Assembly: GCA_037176885.1 (NCBI GenBank)
Contig: JAWWNJ010000179.1
Location: forward strand, 186,001 to 250,000
DNA from: Favolaschia claudopus
Lineage: Eukaryota; Basidiomycota; Agaricomycetes; Agaricales; Mycenaceae
Length of the DNA: 64,000 bases
Direction: 5' to 3'
Both the position numbers and the translations under genes were made by a program. The notes beneath the pieces are model-generated. The model was given only the letters and a program-made list of their open reading frames with translations, was not told the DNA's origin and made no database searches. How positions within the stretch are numbered: position 1 is the stretch's first letter; the number at the start of each line of letters is the position of its first letter. Below are positions 34,163 to 45,783 of this stretch, one piece after another.

Positions 34163-36346
34163 ATGCAACGTTCAACTCCCACCGCCATGACGAAGCTCCA
34201 GGAAATCCAAGCTTCTCCGAGTCGACCCAATCCACGACGTCGACGCGTCTTTCTCCCGGTCACCTTGGTCGCTTTGGGGGTTGCATGGGCTATCTTATAT
34301 GCATTCAACCTTCGCCTTGAAGTTCATGTCGCCATTCGCGACAAGAGTACACTGAAGGCAGCACCTCTTCGAGAGAAGGTTGGCCGAAAAGCCGTACACT
34401 GCACTGTCGGAAGCTAATGGCGATTCTCCCAAGTTGACTTGTCGCGCTCCTCTTCCTCAGCTTTTGGCTTCGAATCCTCCTGGTTCTGACGCTTCAGAAT
34501 TGAAAGCGGCATCAGCTGACTTTCATAGCTTCCTCTCTCTCCGCACATCTGCTCCAGACATTGATAGTCTATCCATCGCTGTCGTGACGCCGGCCGGTCC
34601 AATATTCGAGCACGGATATGGCGTTCTTAGAGCCAATGAATCAGCCTCAGAGAGTCGCGGTTCAGTAACAAGAGACTCGATTTATCGAATTGCCAGCATC
34701 ACAAAAATGTTTGCCGTTCTGGAAACGCTGATTCTTCGTGAACGTGGGGTTCTAAGCTGGTCTGTCTCTTTCATGCTCAAACGTTGCCCAAAACTCAGCG
34801 GTCTCTGCCCAGGGACGATCCAGTCACAAAGTTTTTCCCGAATTTCACCCATCCGTCATACAGCTGGCAAGAATACCTCAATGGAAAGGACGACGCTCCC
34901 TCCGAGTCGCCCATTACATTGCGCCAACTTGCTAGTCACCTCGCTGGAATCGGCAGGGATTATCCTCCCTCCGATGTAGGTCTTCCATGGCCTCGACCTT
35001 TGGATCTCAATGCGGTCGGCAACGAAACCGAGATGCCAGACATCAGTACACAGGACTTTCTCGACGCTATAAGCGAAATATCCGCTTGTGGCACCTCAAT
35101 ATACCTTCCCTATATATTCAAACACAGGGATGGATCTGCTCGGGCTTTGCAACGTCGGCGGCTAACAATCTGGCGAACTGGGAAAGAACAGACGTATCGT
35201 GAATTGATGCAAGACGATATTTTCGGTCCGCTGGGGTTGAAACACAGTTTTCTATGAGATAACCTAATCAACATCTGGGTGCTCAGATGGCTGTTCCGGC
35301 TTCGAACTCCTTCATAGCGGTAACCTGAATCTTGTATTTGAATCTGCAAATGTAACTCACGTATGGCTAGGACTTGATTTTTCCCGGTGTCAACGAACCC
35401 AGCGGAGGCCAATACAGCTCGCTCGCGGATTTGACCAAAGTCATGCAGAGTTTTCTTTCACCCAATAACAACGGCGTCGTCAGCTCATATGTCATGAGGG
35501 AATGGCTTCGTCCATTACACCCTTGGAGCGACGGATTTTCCGAGGTCGTGCGCCCCATGGGAAATCACAAAAGTAGGAGGGGAAGGGCGTATCTATTCCA
35601 AAGGTACGCACGGCTGCGCCTGGTAAACTTGCCCAACTGACTAGCAAATTGCGAAGGCGGCAACCTGCCGGGTTATCACTCTCAATTCGGTCTCAATATG
35701 GATTTGTCGTATGGAGTCATCGTCCTCCTCACCGGAGATTATACCGGACACAGCTCACCTGGCCCGAGAGGCCATAAATCGATTCCAACCTGCGTTCGAG
35801 AAGTTGTTGTTGGAACCAGCATTCCAGAATTATGCTGGGATCTGGACGGTAACAATAATAGTCTCGCGATCGTAACCATTCAAGATCAGGCGCTGTATCT
35901 AACCAGCTTGACAATTGGGACAGTGATGTCTTGAGTATACTGCAGGGGAAGCCACAGGGAACGTCTCTGGGAATGGCACTGTGGTCTACTGGCCGTCCTC
36001 ACGAGTTCAGGTAAACGCGGCCAATATAACCATGCGCCTTCAGCCTGACGAAAATTTGACCAGGTTGGCCATCGGACGATCTGAACTGAACGACGATCCT
36101 GAGGCTGGGTGCGAGCCATATTGGATCAGTTTAGACTATCCCATGGCGCGCGGTGCCCCTCTTGACCTGCTCTTTTGGGATGGGTCTGAGCTGGTTTATC
36201 CTTCTGCGGGAGTTCGCCTTCGCAGGTGGTCAATAAGCTTTCAAATTCTGGAAGTTCATAGTAGACTAGATTGTTCAGTATGTTACGCTCGTCATACAAT
36301 TCTTACCAGTGTTCTGCGACGTGTAGTACGCGCGATACTTATATGA
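34163..36346 (+). CDS. Beta-lactamase/transpeptidase-like serine hydrolase, membrane-anchored, frame-broken
   Basis: A type II membrane anchor near the start (VFLPVTLVALGVAWAILYAF) is followed by a PF00144-type domain. It has the SxxK motif in SIYRIASITKMFAVLE, TLRQLASHLAGIGRDYP, a YxN motif in YSNTGMDLLGL, LMQDDIFGPLGLKHSF, GVNEPSGGQYSSLADLTKVM and GYHSQFGLNMDLSYGVIVLL. The C-terminal domain ends GSELVYPSAGVRLRR. Fungal members are mostly uncharacterised hydrolases, some in secondary metabolism. Reading these blocks together requires several single-base shifts: near 35155-35160 and 35205, in 35541-35560, and near 35752. Either the gene is decaying or the sequence has indel errors, as in its neighbours. 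The 3' end is uncertain; the conserved end is at about 36225. Confidence 0.8.
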
Positions 36347-36450
36347 GATTCCCGTTTTTTCACCCGAATTATCGCCCTCTTGGGAGGTTCACATTTGCAA
36401 GAGCCAATATCGTACAGTACACAAAACGAGCTATGAAAAGAAACCAAACC

Positions 36451-37917
36451 CTAATCTGCATCAACAACCATCCCACCACGCCCTCTCCTAATCTGCTCAT
36501 CAAGCGCAATCCCACCAAACACCTTCTTCTGTTCCTGGCTAAGGAAACTCCCCATCCCCTTATTCCGCTTCCTTGCCTCCTCCTCACGCGCAAGCTCCGC
36601 CTTCTCCTTCTCCAGCATCCTTGCCAACCGCTCCTGCCTCTCAACTCCCATACTCGTCGCATTCGCCGACATGGCTGCCAAACGCGCTGCGCGGTTCTCG
36701 GTGGCTTTGTCGGCCATGTTGCGAGGAGGCGGGGGTGGTGGTGGGCTCATGCGAGGACGCTTGGCGTATCCGTTGCCGTTGCGATCATCGCGGTACCGTG
36801 CAGGGCTGGGGCTGCGCGGTCGCTTTCCGTTGGCGCCGTCGCGGTAATCAGGGCTGCTGCGTCTGCGTGGGGGAGCAGCGTCATCGGAGTCATCCGAACG
36901 AGGCCAGACTCGGACTTGTTTCGAGGAATGGTTATCCCGAACGGGAGTGCGGCTGCGACTGTCACGGCGACGGCGCTCGTCGGAGGGAGGCGTGTAGCTG
37001 CGTTCGCGTCTGGAATGGTCGTTGCGTCGGGGACTGTGGCTACGGTCACGCCTTGCGGAATCACTGTATCTGTGGCGGGATGGGGGAGGAGAGCGGGAAC
37101 GGGGAACGGGAGCGAGAGTAGCCGGGACTTGGGGAGCGGCGCGAATGCGAATGCGAATAATGCTCGGATCTTCCGTGGCGGTTGTCTGCAGGGCTAAGCG
37201 AACGGGAATCCCTCTCATTCTTGCGGTGTTTGCGCTCATGCTTCAACCGCTTGCGCTCTTCCTTCTCAAGCTTCTTCGCTTTCTTATCTTTCTTCGGCTT
37301 TATACCGTTACGCTCCTGCAGCTCCCGCAAACGTAGAGGGTTGGCCTTGAGCGCCTCGAGAGCAGCCTGTTCCTGCTGCTTGATTGCGAACAGAGGGGGT
37401 CTTCACGAATTTTGGCAGCAATGTCGCGAACAGTGTTGGCATTCTGAACCGCAATGAAGTTCTTGTGCGAGGGCTCCGAGCTGATTGTGACGACCGAGTC
37501 AGTACCAAATTGAGGTCGATGATATAAGTATGTGCGTACCTTGGCATTCTCGTCGGCGGTCAAGATCTGTCTACCCGCTTCTTTCCGAGAAGATAGTCCT
37601 CCAGATCGTTGGGATTCTGGCTGGACCCTGTTGCTGGAGTTGCATACATCCATTCCAGTTTCTCTGTCCGCTTCTTCCCCGTCTTTTCCTCCTGTAGTCG
37701 CTGTAGCTCCTGCAACTGTCGCTCCTCCTCCTTCTCCTTGCGCAGCTGGTCGAGTTTCTTCTTTTCCTCGAGCTGAAGGATAATGGGGTCAGATTCCCAA
37801 ATGGATCCAGTTGAAAGGTTGACTCACAGCTTCTTTCTCCTTCAACCAGACCTGCTCCTGGTTTTTAAGCAGGAGCGGATGCCACGACTTCTTCATATTG
37901 AGATCTCCGCCACCCAT
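36451..37917 (-). CDS. CWC25: Pre-mRNA splicing factor CWC25, with apparent frame breaks
   Basis: Cwc25 acts with the spliceosome at the first catalytic step. The start [20 protein letters not shown] followed by [10 protein letters not shown] is the Cir N-terminal domain. Then come a Lys/Glu coiled region ([20 protein letters not shown]), [62 protein letters not shown] and [16 protein letters not shown], all as in the family. The C-terminal half is RS-like (many [21 protein letters not shown]) and ends GFIALDEQI-like residues and [11 protein letters not shown]. Continuous reading fails at three places: near 37567 (one base missing), near 37395 at a GGGGG run (two extra), and near 37100 at a GGGG run (one extra). 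Because the factor is conserved and normally single copy, I suspect sequence error rather than a pseudogene. Confidence 0.88.
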
Positions 37918-38026
37918 TTTGACGAGATATAGAGAGGAACGAGATAGAAAAGGTGTTTGAGGGTGGTGGTGGAGGAGAGGAGAAGGTCCACAACAACAAG
38001 GAACAAACACGGCGAACTTAATGTTA

Positions 38027-39153
38027 CAATGGATCCCGAATACGACGAAACCGACGCGCTGAATCGCGATGTAGAGTCGGGCAGTGCCGACTCCCGCCAC
38101 AGTCAGTTGCGCAATGTGTCTCAACGCCGTTCTGACTAGTACTGTCCTGCTTCAGAGGCACCCGCTCCATATATGCCCTCACCCGCAGTGAAATCACAAA
38201 AGGGCGTCGCCAACCGTTTTGTGCACTCGCGGACTTATATCTTTCTGTATCTCGGGATGGCCGCTCTCTCCGTCACCACTGTAATACTCAGTCTGACGGA
38301 CGACTGCCCTGGGGCTTGCATTCTATATTCTCGAAGTCGTAATCAACACGTCTATGATACTGGAGGTTGGGATACGTTTGTCGCTTTTGGACGGGTATGT
38401 ACCATTTGCATATTCCGTCGACGTTTCTACGACGACCGGGGGTTGACCACTCGATATCGACGCGGTGCATTCTCCGTGCTGCATGCCACACATGTAGACA
38501 TACATGCGGCCCTGCGATGTACGCAGCGGCGCAGCTACTCGCGGCTTTTACTCGGGTCCCGTCGGCTGGCCTCGGAGATCTTTGCTCATGCTTGTTTCTC
38601 GTATCGATATTCCGTCGTAACAATGTTCCTGACCTATCTCCGGCTTGCAATTCTGGAAATCCCCATTTAATGTGGTCGATCTTATTCTGACGCTCTTCTG
38701 TGCCCTTACGCTAGCTCGTACTCGCGTTCGCCAAATGCGGCTCGACTAGCAAGGAGGAGGAGCTGGCTCGATACGTTTTTGCTTATCGCGCGGAATGTGC
38801 TGCAATTTGGCCGTCTCGCGGCTGTGATGCGACAGTGAGTGGACACGTTCATTTATTTAATCCATGTGGTACCCCCCGCTCACGCGCACTGTCGATAGGT
38901 CTGGGCAGTCGATTTTTACGCGACCAAAGGCCCATTGACATTATGCTGCACGACGAGCTGGGTATCTAGACCTGGATATGGAGAGTGAGGAAGAGGAGGA
39001 GCTGGGACGTCCGCTGATTCGAGATCCGGTATTGTTTGATGCAGGCGCGCACGCCGCACCTCCGGCAAAGCCAAAGACATTCTCTGCAATGCCGCTGGCA
39101 GAACAGGGGATCTGGACCGAGACGCGGAGGATGCATGGGCTGAGTTGGGGTAG
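38027..39153 (+). CDS. Voltage-sensor-like four-helix membrane protein (ion transport superfamily), frame-broken
   Basis: The start is [20 protein letters not shown], then [20 protein letters not shown]. Four hydrophobic segments follow: [20 protein letters not shown] (S1-like), [20 protein letters not shown] (S2-like with acidic residues), [20 protein letters not shown] (S3-like with Asp) and [19 protein letters not shown] (S4-like with spaced arginines). No pore loop or S5-S6 follows. Instead comes an acidic tail with [20 protein letters not shown] and a terminal [10 protein letters not shown] before TAG at 39151-39153. This suggests a voltage-sensor-only or divergent cation-channel protein, probably of an internal membrane; that is inference. 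Frames must be switched at about 38309, 38387, 38712, 38762 and 39114. A roughly 240-nt intron (about 38396-38640) has a clear donor but no standard AG right before QFWKSPF. Confidence 0.6.
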
Positions 39154-39488
39154 AGTAGCGGATATTTATTTTACGAGATATAGAGTGCATATAATTTTTC
39201 GTGTGAATCCAAAGGGGGTGAAAATGATACCTTGACGACTGTGATTGGCGAGAGTTTGGAATTGGATCCATGGCGGCGCTGGCGACTTGGACCCGTTCTC
39301 GACAGTTTCAGGTCAGCCTAGCTCAGCACACTGACTGGGTCTTGGGTGTTTGATACTCTCCACGTTCCTCTACCGTGTTGGTTAACTTATGGGCCGAGGG
39401 GTGTCTCTTGTAACTGTCCAACTTTTGTGGTCCCAACTTTGTCCTTGATCATCATTTCTCTGCGATCCCCCGACTCTTCTTCTCTGCG

Positions 39489-41642
39489 ATGCCCTCGACG
39501 GTCGACCGCCCCACCAACACCTGGTGGCCGCGACCCCAGAAGTCCCCCTCCTCCTCCCAAGTCTTCTCCTCCGAGAAGCCTCACACTCCTTCCAAACCGT
39601 CCGGCATGAAGTTCAACACCCTCGCTACCGCCATGGGGTTCAAGCAAAAAAAATCCCATCCCCCTGCGCTCACTATTCACGACGTCCGCACCGTCGTCAC
39701 CCCCTCCCGCCGCACACCTTGCCCCCGACGCCAGTCCCCGTCGCCCGTTCACCGCTCCGTCTGTCGGTGTCGGCAGAGCTCCTTCAAACTCCGTCTCTTC
39801 ATCTCGCTCGCGTGGTGATTCCATCGGGGCCCACCACTCCGAATACCCCAGAGGACCCGGCCCAAGTGCGACGCGGCTCCTTGCTGACGCTTTCCGACGC
39901 AGATCCATTCGCTGCACGCGTCGTTCGCTTCACAGTCCTTCTGATCCCAATCGTCTCTCTGCCTACTCAAACTCCTCGGTCCACGACACTAAATAATCCG
40001 AAGTGTCAACCGCGTATCCTATGGCATCATCCTCTTCTCACTCGTTCCGTATGGGGAGGCGATCTTTCCCCTCGCAGCAATGGCAGCATCATCTCCCCGG
40101 TATCTGAAGCGGGATCTTCCTATAAGCTGTCGACCAAGTCCGTTCTCCGCTTTGCTTGCGTCCCCTTTGCTCATGCTCTTTTGCCATAGGTTGTCAGGTT
40201 CCAGTCTGCGTAGGAAGGACGGGACTTGGCTGTCGAACCTCGGTAGTGGGGATCCCAACCGACTCAGCAACCCTGAGCCGCCGCCAAAGCCCCGTCCTGC
40301 TATGCGCGCACGGGGCATGACGGACAGCAACTTTGAGCGCACAAACTTCATCCGAAGTGACCCATTCATGCCCGCACCGAAAGCCTCGCCCAATATACCG
40401 GCGCGTCAGGCTACTTTATCGCGACCTACTCCCCCACCCTAATCAGGACCTACCTCCCCCTGCCCTCCTCCGCCTCCTCTCATAATCGCTCGGGCCCTGC
40501 TTCTTCGAGCAGCCTCACGTTCTCGGCAGTAGTCGAGACCGGTGAGGCCCTCGGAAGGGGAAAACACCCAGGCCTATGATCCATTCTCGAGGCAGGAGAC
40601 CTACGAACCCTCCACCACCAAAGACATCAGAGAGCGGCTGGGAACCCGTTACAACGGACCCCACCGTAACACTGAAAAAGTATTAAATCCACTCAGTCAC
40701 TCAGTAAACAACGGTCGCCGTCGACTTCGGACAGTCCCGTTGACCCCGATTTGGCTGCTCAGAAAGCCGCAAGAGAAAAGCAGCGTTCATATACTCAGCA
40801 ACCGTCTTTCCCGTTCCCTCCCGTTCCATTGCTACTTAACTCTATCCGTGCAGGCGGCGGCCTGGAAGCACACGTCAGAAAGCGACCTGTTCTCCCTCCT
40901 CCAGTGCGACAGAACCGTCGCTATCCAACCTTGATCATCCCGGTTGACGCACGGTCGTTGAAATCCCCTCCCGAGGCAATGAGTCCGCTTCATCATCTTG
41001 TTGGATTGATCTCGACGCGCCTCACGGAGTCCGACGTCCACTCAACAAGAATACACCCCGCAACAGATCATGTCACCTGCTGAAAATGCTGCAGCTCGAG
41101 GCTAGCGTCGAGGCGGAGCTGCAACAGCCTCGGACACGCACGCAATCCATCTTGTCTGCATCTACAGCCTTCTCGGACTATGATAACGACTACGGGTTGT
41201 CCCCGGTGTCGACATTCGGTGGGGTCGCAAACGATCAAATAGCGACCACCCGTCGTTGCGGAGCGCCACATCTGACGGGGACATGTACTACAACCAGCCC
41301 CTGGCCCCACAGCCGCCCTCTCACCAATTCTGATGAGCCTGCCGCCCCCGCCCAGGCGGACAAAGACGCAGCACAAGCCAACGCTGTCGCGGTCGCAGTC
41401 CGAACTCATCACGCCGTTGTCCCCGCCACCGCGCCGGAATCTGCGTCCAAGATCTCAGTGGAGGAGCGGATGCACAGACAGTCGATCATGCGAAGCCGTC
41501 GTTCCTCGACATTGATGATGAGTTTGACAAGGACTCTGACCCCCCACCCCAACCACCACTCCCACGGCAGGCAAGCTTCCTTGACCTTACAAGGGGTTCT
41601 TTCGATTCGATGCATAGTCTGGACTCGCTGGACTACAACTAA
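39489..41642 (+). CDS. Disordered Ser/Pro-rich protein, unrecognised, frame-broken
   Basis: The start MPSTVDRPTNTWWPRPQKSP leads into KFNTLATAMGFKQKKSHPPA. After that the likely coding frame changes repeatedly. Recurrent Ser/Pro/Thr-rich pieces (SLLTLSDADPFAARVV, PRPAMRARGMTDSNFERTNF) are spread over all three frames. The 3' end is clean: KPSFLDIDDEFDKDSDPPPQ then ASFLDLTRGSFDSMHSLDSL and DYN, with TAA at 41640-41642. I recognise no domain. The ordered ends and biased middle suggest a regulatory or scaffold protein with long disordered regions. The many frame switches match those of the flanking genes and may be sequence errors. Boundaries are approximate. Confidence 0.5.
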
Positions 41643-41931
41643 CACCAACTGGCACTCACTCAATCTTCGGTTTTCTTTATTTCTAAAACTTATTTCGCAA
41701 TGTACATAGGTATACCGACCGCGCATATATCCTTTCGAGCTTGTCCATACGCTCTCCTCAGCTAATACGCTTTGTAGTTGACCGCTCATTGTCGTCGTTC
41801 ATTGCATTACCTTCTTACTTACATTTACTCACTTTGTTCTGTTGTTGAGACACCATGAAAGAAATAGGACGACTAGTACTAGAAATACATGTAAGAATAT
41901 CCGCTCCGCGCACAATCAATCCCCTGCACCA

Positions 41932-44900
41932 CTAATCCGTTTCGTCTGTGTGGTATCCCGCACGCCGCATGGCCCCGAGGCGGTGGCGAGCGGCACCGAG
42001 CTCTTTCTCCAACTTGAGAATCTCGACCTGCTGCTCCATTTCTGACCGCTTGAATTCCATAACTGCCATATTCTTGTAGTCAGGTAGGTCTTCCTGGGAC
42101 TGCTTGGTCGTTATCGCCTTGACTTGGCGCACCAGCGCTCGGCATGCCTCTGTGACTGCCTTAGCCGCTAGCTCAAGCCGCTCCTGCGTCTTCGACATCA
42201 GGTTGGCTTTGACGCGCGAGGCAGCAACAAGCTGTGCCGTCGCGGCAGCGACTTCGTTCGAAGCGACGATGAGCTGCTCCAGGGAGTGTGTCCCGGATAG
42301 CACACCGTCCGCACTTTCGATGAGCAGATTCGTCGAAAATGCAACCGATTTTGCAGCGGAAATTAATCCCTCCGTCCACCGGTTGTTCCGCTTGTAGAAT
42401 TGCTGACTGGAGCTCGATCCACGGCCCTCGTTTACAATCTCTTGCTGTGAATCGGTGGCTGCTTTGATCAACCGCGCAATGGCGTTGGTGATCGCCATTG
42501 CTGCAGCCAGGATAGAGTCGTGAACTTGCAGGTCGACTGCGCTGAAGCGAGAAGAATCCCGCGGGCGAGACATGAGCGCCTGCAAGCGCTCAGTAGCCAG
42601 CTCAATGGCCCGAGCGGCGCTGGACATCTCGTGCTCGACAATATCGCCGATGTCACCATTGGCTTTGTCCAGACCTGCCTTGGCGCCCTTCGGTATCAAG
42701 TTATCGACGACATCCGATAGTTTCGTGAGGGCGCTGCGGGCCTCAGCGCCGTTACGCATGGCAGCCTCCCTCTTTTGAGCGGTCTGCATGCCGCTGAGTT
42801 TGAAGGACTGCAAGTTGAAGAACAGCCGAGTCCCAACATCTCCAGCAGTTTTGGCGACGTTTAGTATCTTGTCGGAGGCGTCATCGTCACTGGCGAGGCG
42901 AGTGATGCCCTTGGTGTTGATCAATACATCAGCGAGATTCTGGGCAAACTCGTTCGCAGCCTTGATGACCTCGACATGCTCTCCACCTCGTTCACCACCC
43001 AGGTATAGGTGATAAACAGTTGCAAAATCAGTGGCATTGTTGACGGCTTTCTCAATCATGGAGAGTGTGTATTCGGGTGTGGCGCTCGCATTGCCGGCTT
43101 GCGTCGGGGATTCCAGCTCGTAGATAGCGTCCTCTACCTTCTGCATGCAGGCCTGCAGGATAGAATCTATGCCATAGATTAAGACACGAAACGGGCGACC
43201 TTTCGATGCAATAACTGACCAATGATCTGATTGAGCTTCTTCTGGTTGTCGAGAATCAAGGTGTCGATTTCGGTGTCATTGGCACCGCCAAGTTCTTGCA
43301 ACGCCTGGAGAAGGGGGTTGTTGAGTGTACAGGATCAAAATATGGACTGTGTATGAATACCTGCTGTGATTCCTTCAAACGCTCAATAGTATCGTTCATA
43401 CCCTCCTCAAGGACCAGAATCTCTTGATCCTTCTCTTCACGAAGGTGTTCCATATCACCTTCAGCATTATTGACCTTGACAAGTAGGTCGTCGATTTGAA
43501 TTTGTTTTGCCTAAAATTACGTTCAGCGCCGAGCAAAATTCTACAGAGCGGGGCGTGGTGACCTACCCGCAAGGAGTCCTCGAGTTCCTGTATCTGTCTA
43601 TTGTATTTACCCAACACACTAGATACTTCGGAGTTCTTGGCGTGCGAGGCGTCCTCAGCGCGTTCGTTGGCAAAGTTCAGCTCTCGACGTAAACGATCGA
43701 TCTCGTCCTTGTGGCTCGACTTTTGGCGGTCGACATCGAACCGAGCACGGTCGCGTTCTCGGAGCATGTCAGCAAGCTCCAAGGTTTTCGACTTGAGATC
43801 GCGCTCCATTCGTTCCATACGGTCAACAGCCTCCTGAGCCGAGTTCGCCTTGAGTTGAAGCGCTTTGAATTTGGAAAGCATGTCCAAGTGCTCTGTCCGC
43901 AGTTGACTGTAGAGCTTGGCGAGAGCCTCATATTTGTTACGCCATAGAGTAACTTGATCTTGCAGTTGTTTAATCAGGTCGTCTTTCGAGGCCAGCTGCG
44001 AGTTAACATTCGCATTGACACCTTGTAGCTCGGCTTCCAAAGCTCTGACTCTCTGTGGATGAGATGCGATTAGTCGTCAGGCCACGGAACGGATGAAGAA
44101 CGTACCCGGTCGTATCGCTCCAAGAACATTTGGTCGCGCTCCCATTGGCCACGAATGTGAAGTAGCTGTTGCTCAAGTTCAGCCTGTTGGGAAGCCTGCA
44201 TACTATATTGCTGCTGTTGCTGCTGGAGTAATAGCTGCTCTTGAGCTTGTCTCTGAGCCTCCGCTTGCCTTCGCTGCATTTCCTCAAATTCCCGAGCCTG
44301 CTGCTGTTCCTGCTCCAGTCGCTGTCGTTCGGCATTTTCCCCTGGCCGAAGCCAAAGCAGCCTGTTGTTCCTCATACTCCTTCAGCATGCGGGCTTGCTC
44401 GTTGACAGTGGCAGCATCCGGGGAGGGTGCGGCGGGAGGAGGAGATGCGGCTACCGTTTTGGGACGAGGGGGTAGGTCTGGAACGTCTCCAGCATCTAGC
44501 AGGTTGGGAGGTTCCTATGAAGAAAGGAGTTTAAGAGAAGTTGCGACGACATGGTGGACCAACCTGAGCTAACTTGGGAACATTGATCAAACCAGTGAGG
44601 TACTTGAGATTCGAGCACTCATAGTAGAATTTGCGCAAGTTGTAGTGCTGAGCTGTATACCGTTGGCGCAGCGGCTCCAAAGCATCAGCATCGTTTGTTC
44701 CTATGAATTTTATCAATATGGCGACGGAACCACCAAAATCCATGAGACTTACGTCTGAACATTGCCCTCATCATGCTTGTGATGAACCGATATATCCCCC
44801 AGCTCTCCTTGACCAAGGGGACCAACGCGGAGATGCGGCATTCGTTGTTTGAACCATGACTGAAATGAGAAAACACCATCTTTTGAAAAGATTCAATTTG

Positions 44901-45711
44901 ATCTTGGAGGCCCATCAGGTCAGAGATAGTTTCATAACTGGGAGGCTCGTCAAGGGTATTCAGAGGTATGCGGCGGTATCACACACCCTTCGTTTGGATC
45001 ATCAATTCCCTTGAGCGTGATATACTCCTCATACTCAAAAAGACCATTGAACTCTGGCCGCAAGCGATGGAATCTGAGCTTAGCCAGAATAAATTGAACA
45101 TAGGTACGAATCAACGGCGCATATCCTGAGCGGAATGTTAGCGACAATTTACTTGGGAAGATATACTCTCAAACCTCGTGCACCATCGGAGCCTAGTGTC
45201 CGAGCGCATGTTTCTAACCACGCAGTCTGCCCGTGGGCCTCTTTAATGGTCTAGAAGAGAGTGAGTAAACGGATGGAAGCGCAAGCCATTTAGCATACGA
45301 CGGATGTCCTTCTTGCAAAACTTTGTGCACCATGATGAGCGCTTTGAACGTTTGAATCTCATCGGCCAAGATGGGCTGAACTCGGAGCCCGCTCCAGAAA
45401 GATATTGAGGAGTGGTAGTCCCAGGTGAATACGATTGCCTCTGCAGATGATCTGCGTTAAGCCCTGCCAGACGAAGACGATGTAAAGACATGTACTTCGA
45501 ACATGCTTCTGCTTCGGTGCAGTTTCTTCAGGGTTAGTCGCTTTCTTGATGTGGACGACGAGTTCCTGTTCGGCCTTGTCCTTGTCAACCGGCCGTGTTG
45601 GGTAGTGGACTTCGTCGTCGATATCGAACCCGCCACCACCACCTCTGCGGCCACCGTTAAACCTGCGCGATATGAGCGAATGGATGAATGCAATGTTGAA
45701 GGCGCATACAT
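41932..45711 (-). CDS. SLA2: SLA2/End4 (ANTH - coiled coil - I/LWEQ) endocytic adaptor
   Basis: Links clathrin coats to actin. The N-terminal ANTH domain has FDIDDEVHYPTRPVDKDKAE, LVVHIKKATNPEETAPKQKH, AIVFTWDYHSSISFWSGLRV and KALIMVHKVLQEGHPSYAKW. YAPLIRTYVQFILAKLRFHR and SALVPLVKESWGIYRFITSM follow. The middle is Pro-rich (DVPDLPPRPKTVAASPPPAA), then Gln-rich coiled coil (LLLQQQQQQYSMQASQQ) and long heptads around KDDLIKQLQDQVTLWRNKYE. The last exon is an intact THATCH/I-LWEQ actin-binding domain (AKSVAFSTNLLIESADGVLS, ELAAKAVTEACRALVRQVKA) ending HRLGAMRRAGYHTDETD at 41932. The first exon before an acceptor near 45663 was not identified; 45711 marks an in-region ATG in another frame. One frame switch at a CCCC run (44339-44342) within the Gln-rich part probably reflects an extra base. 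Confidence 0.93.
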
Positions 45712-45783
45712 GGTGGTTATGGATGAGTTGAGAGGTACTGCGGCTGTGACATCCGCTTTGACCGTGCTTTGTTCCACACGGTC

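Noticed and set aside
36573..37197. Long plus-strand frames opposite CWC25
   Set aside because: Shadows of the Arg/Ser-rich minus-strand exons; the RS-like protein on the minus strand explains the openness.
40019..40393. Minus-strand 124-codon frame opposite the 39.5-kb gene
   Set aside because: Arises from Ser/Pro-rich codons on the other strand; no start context, introns or motif.
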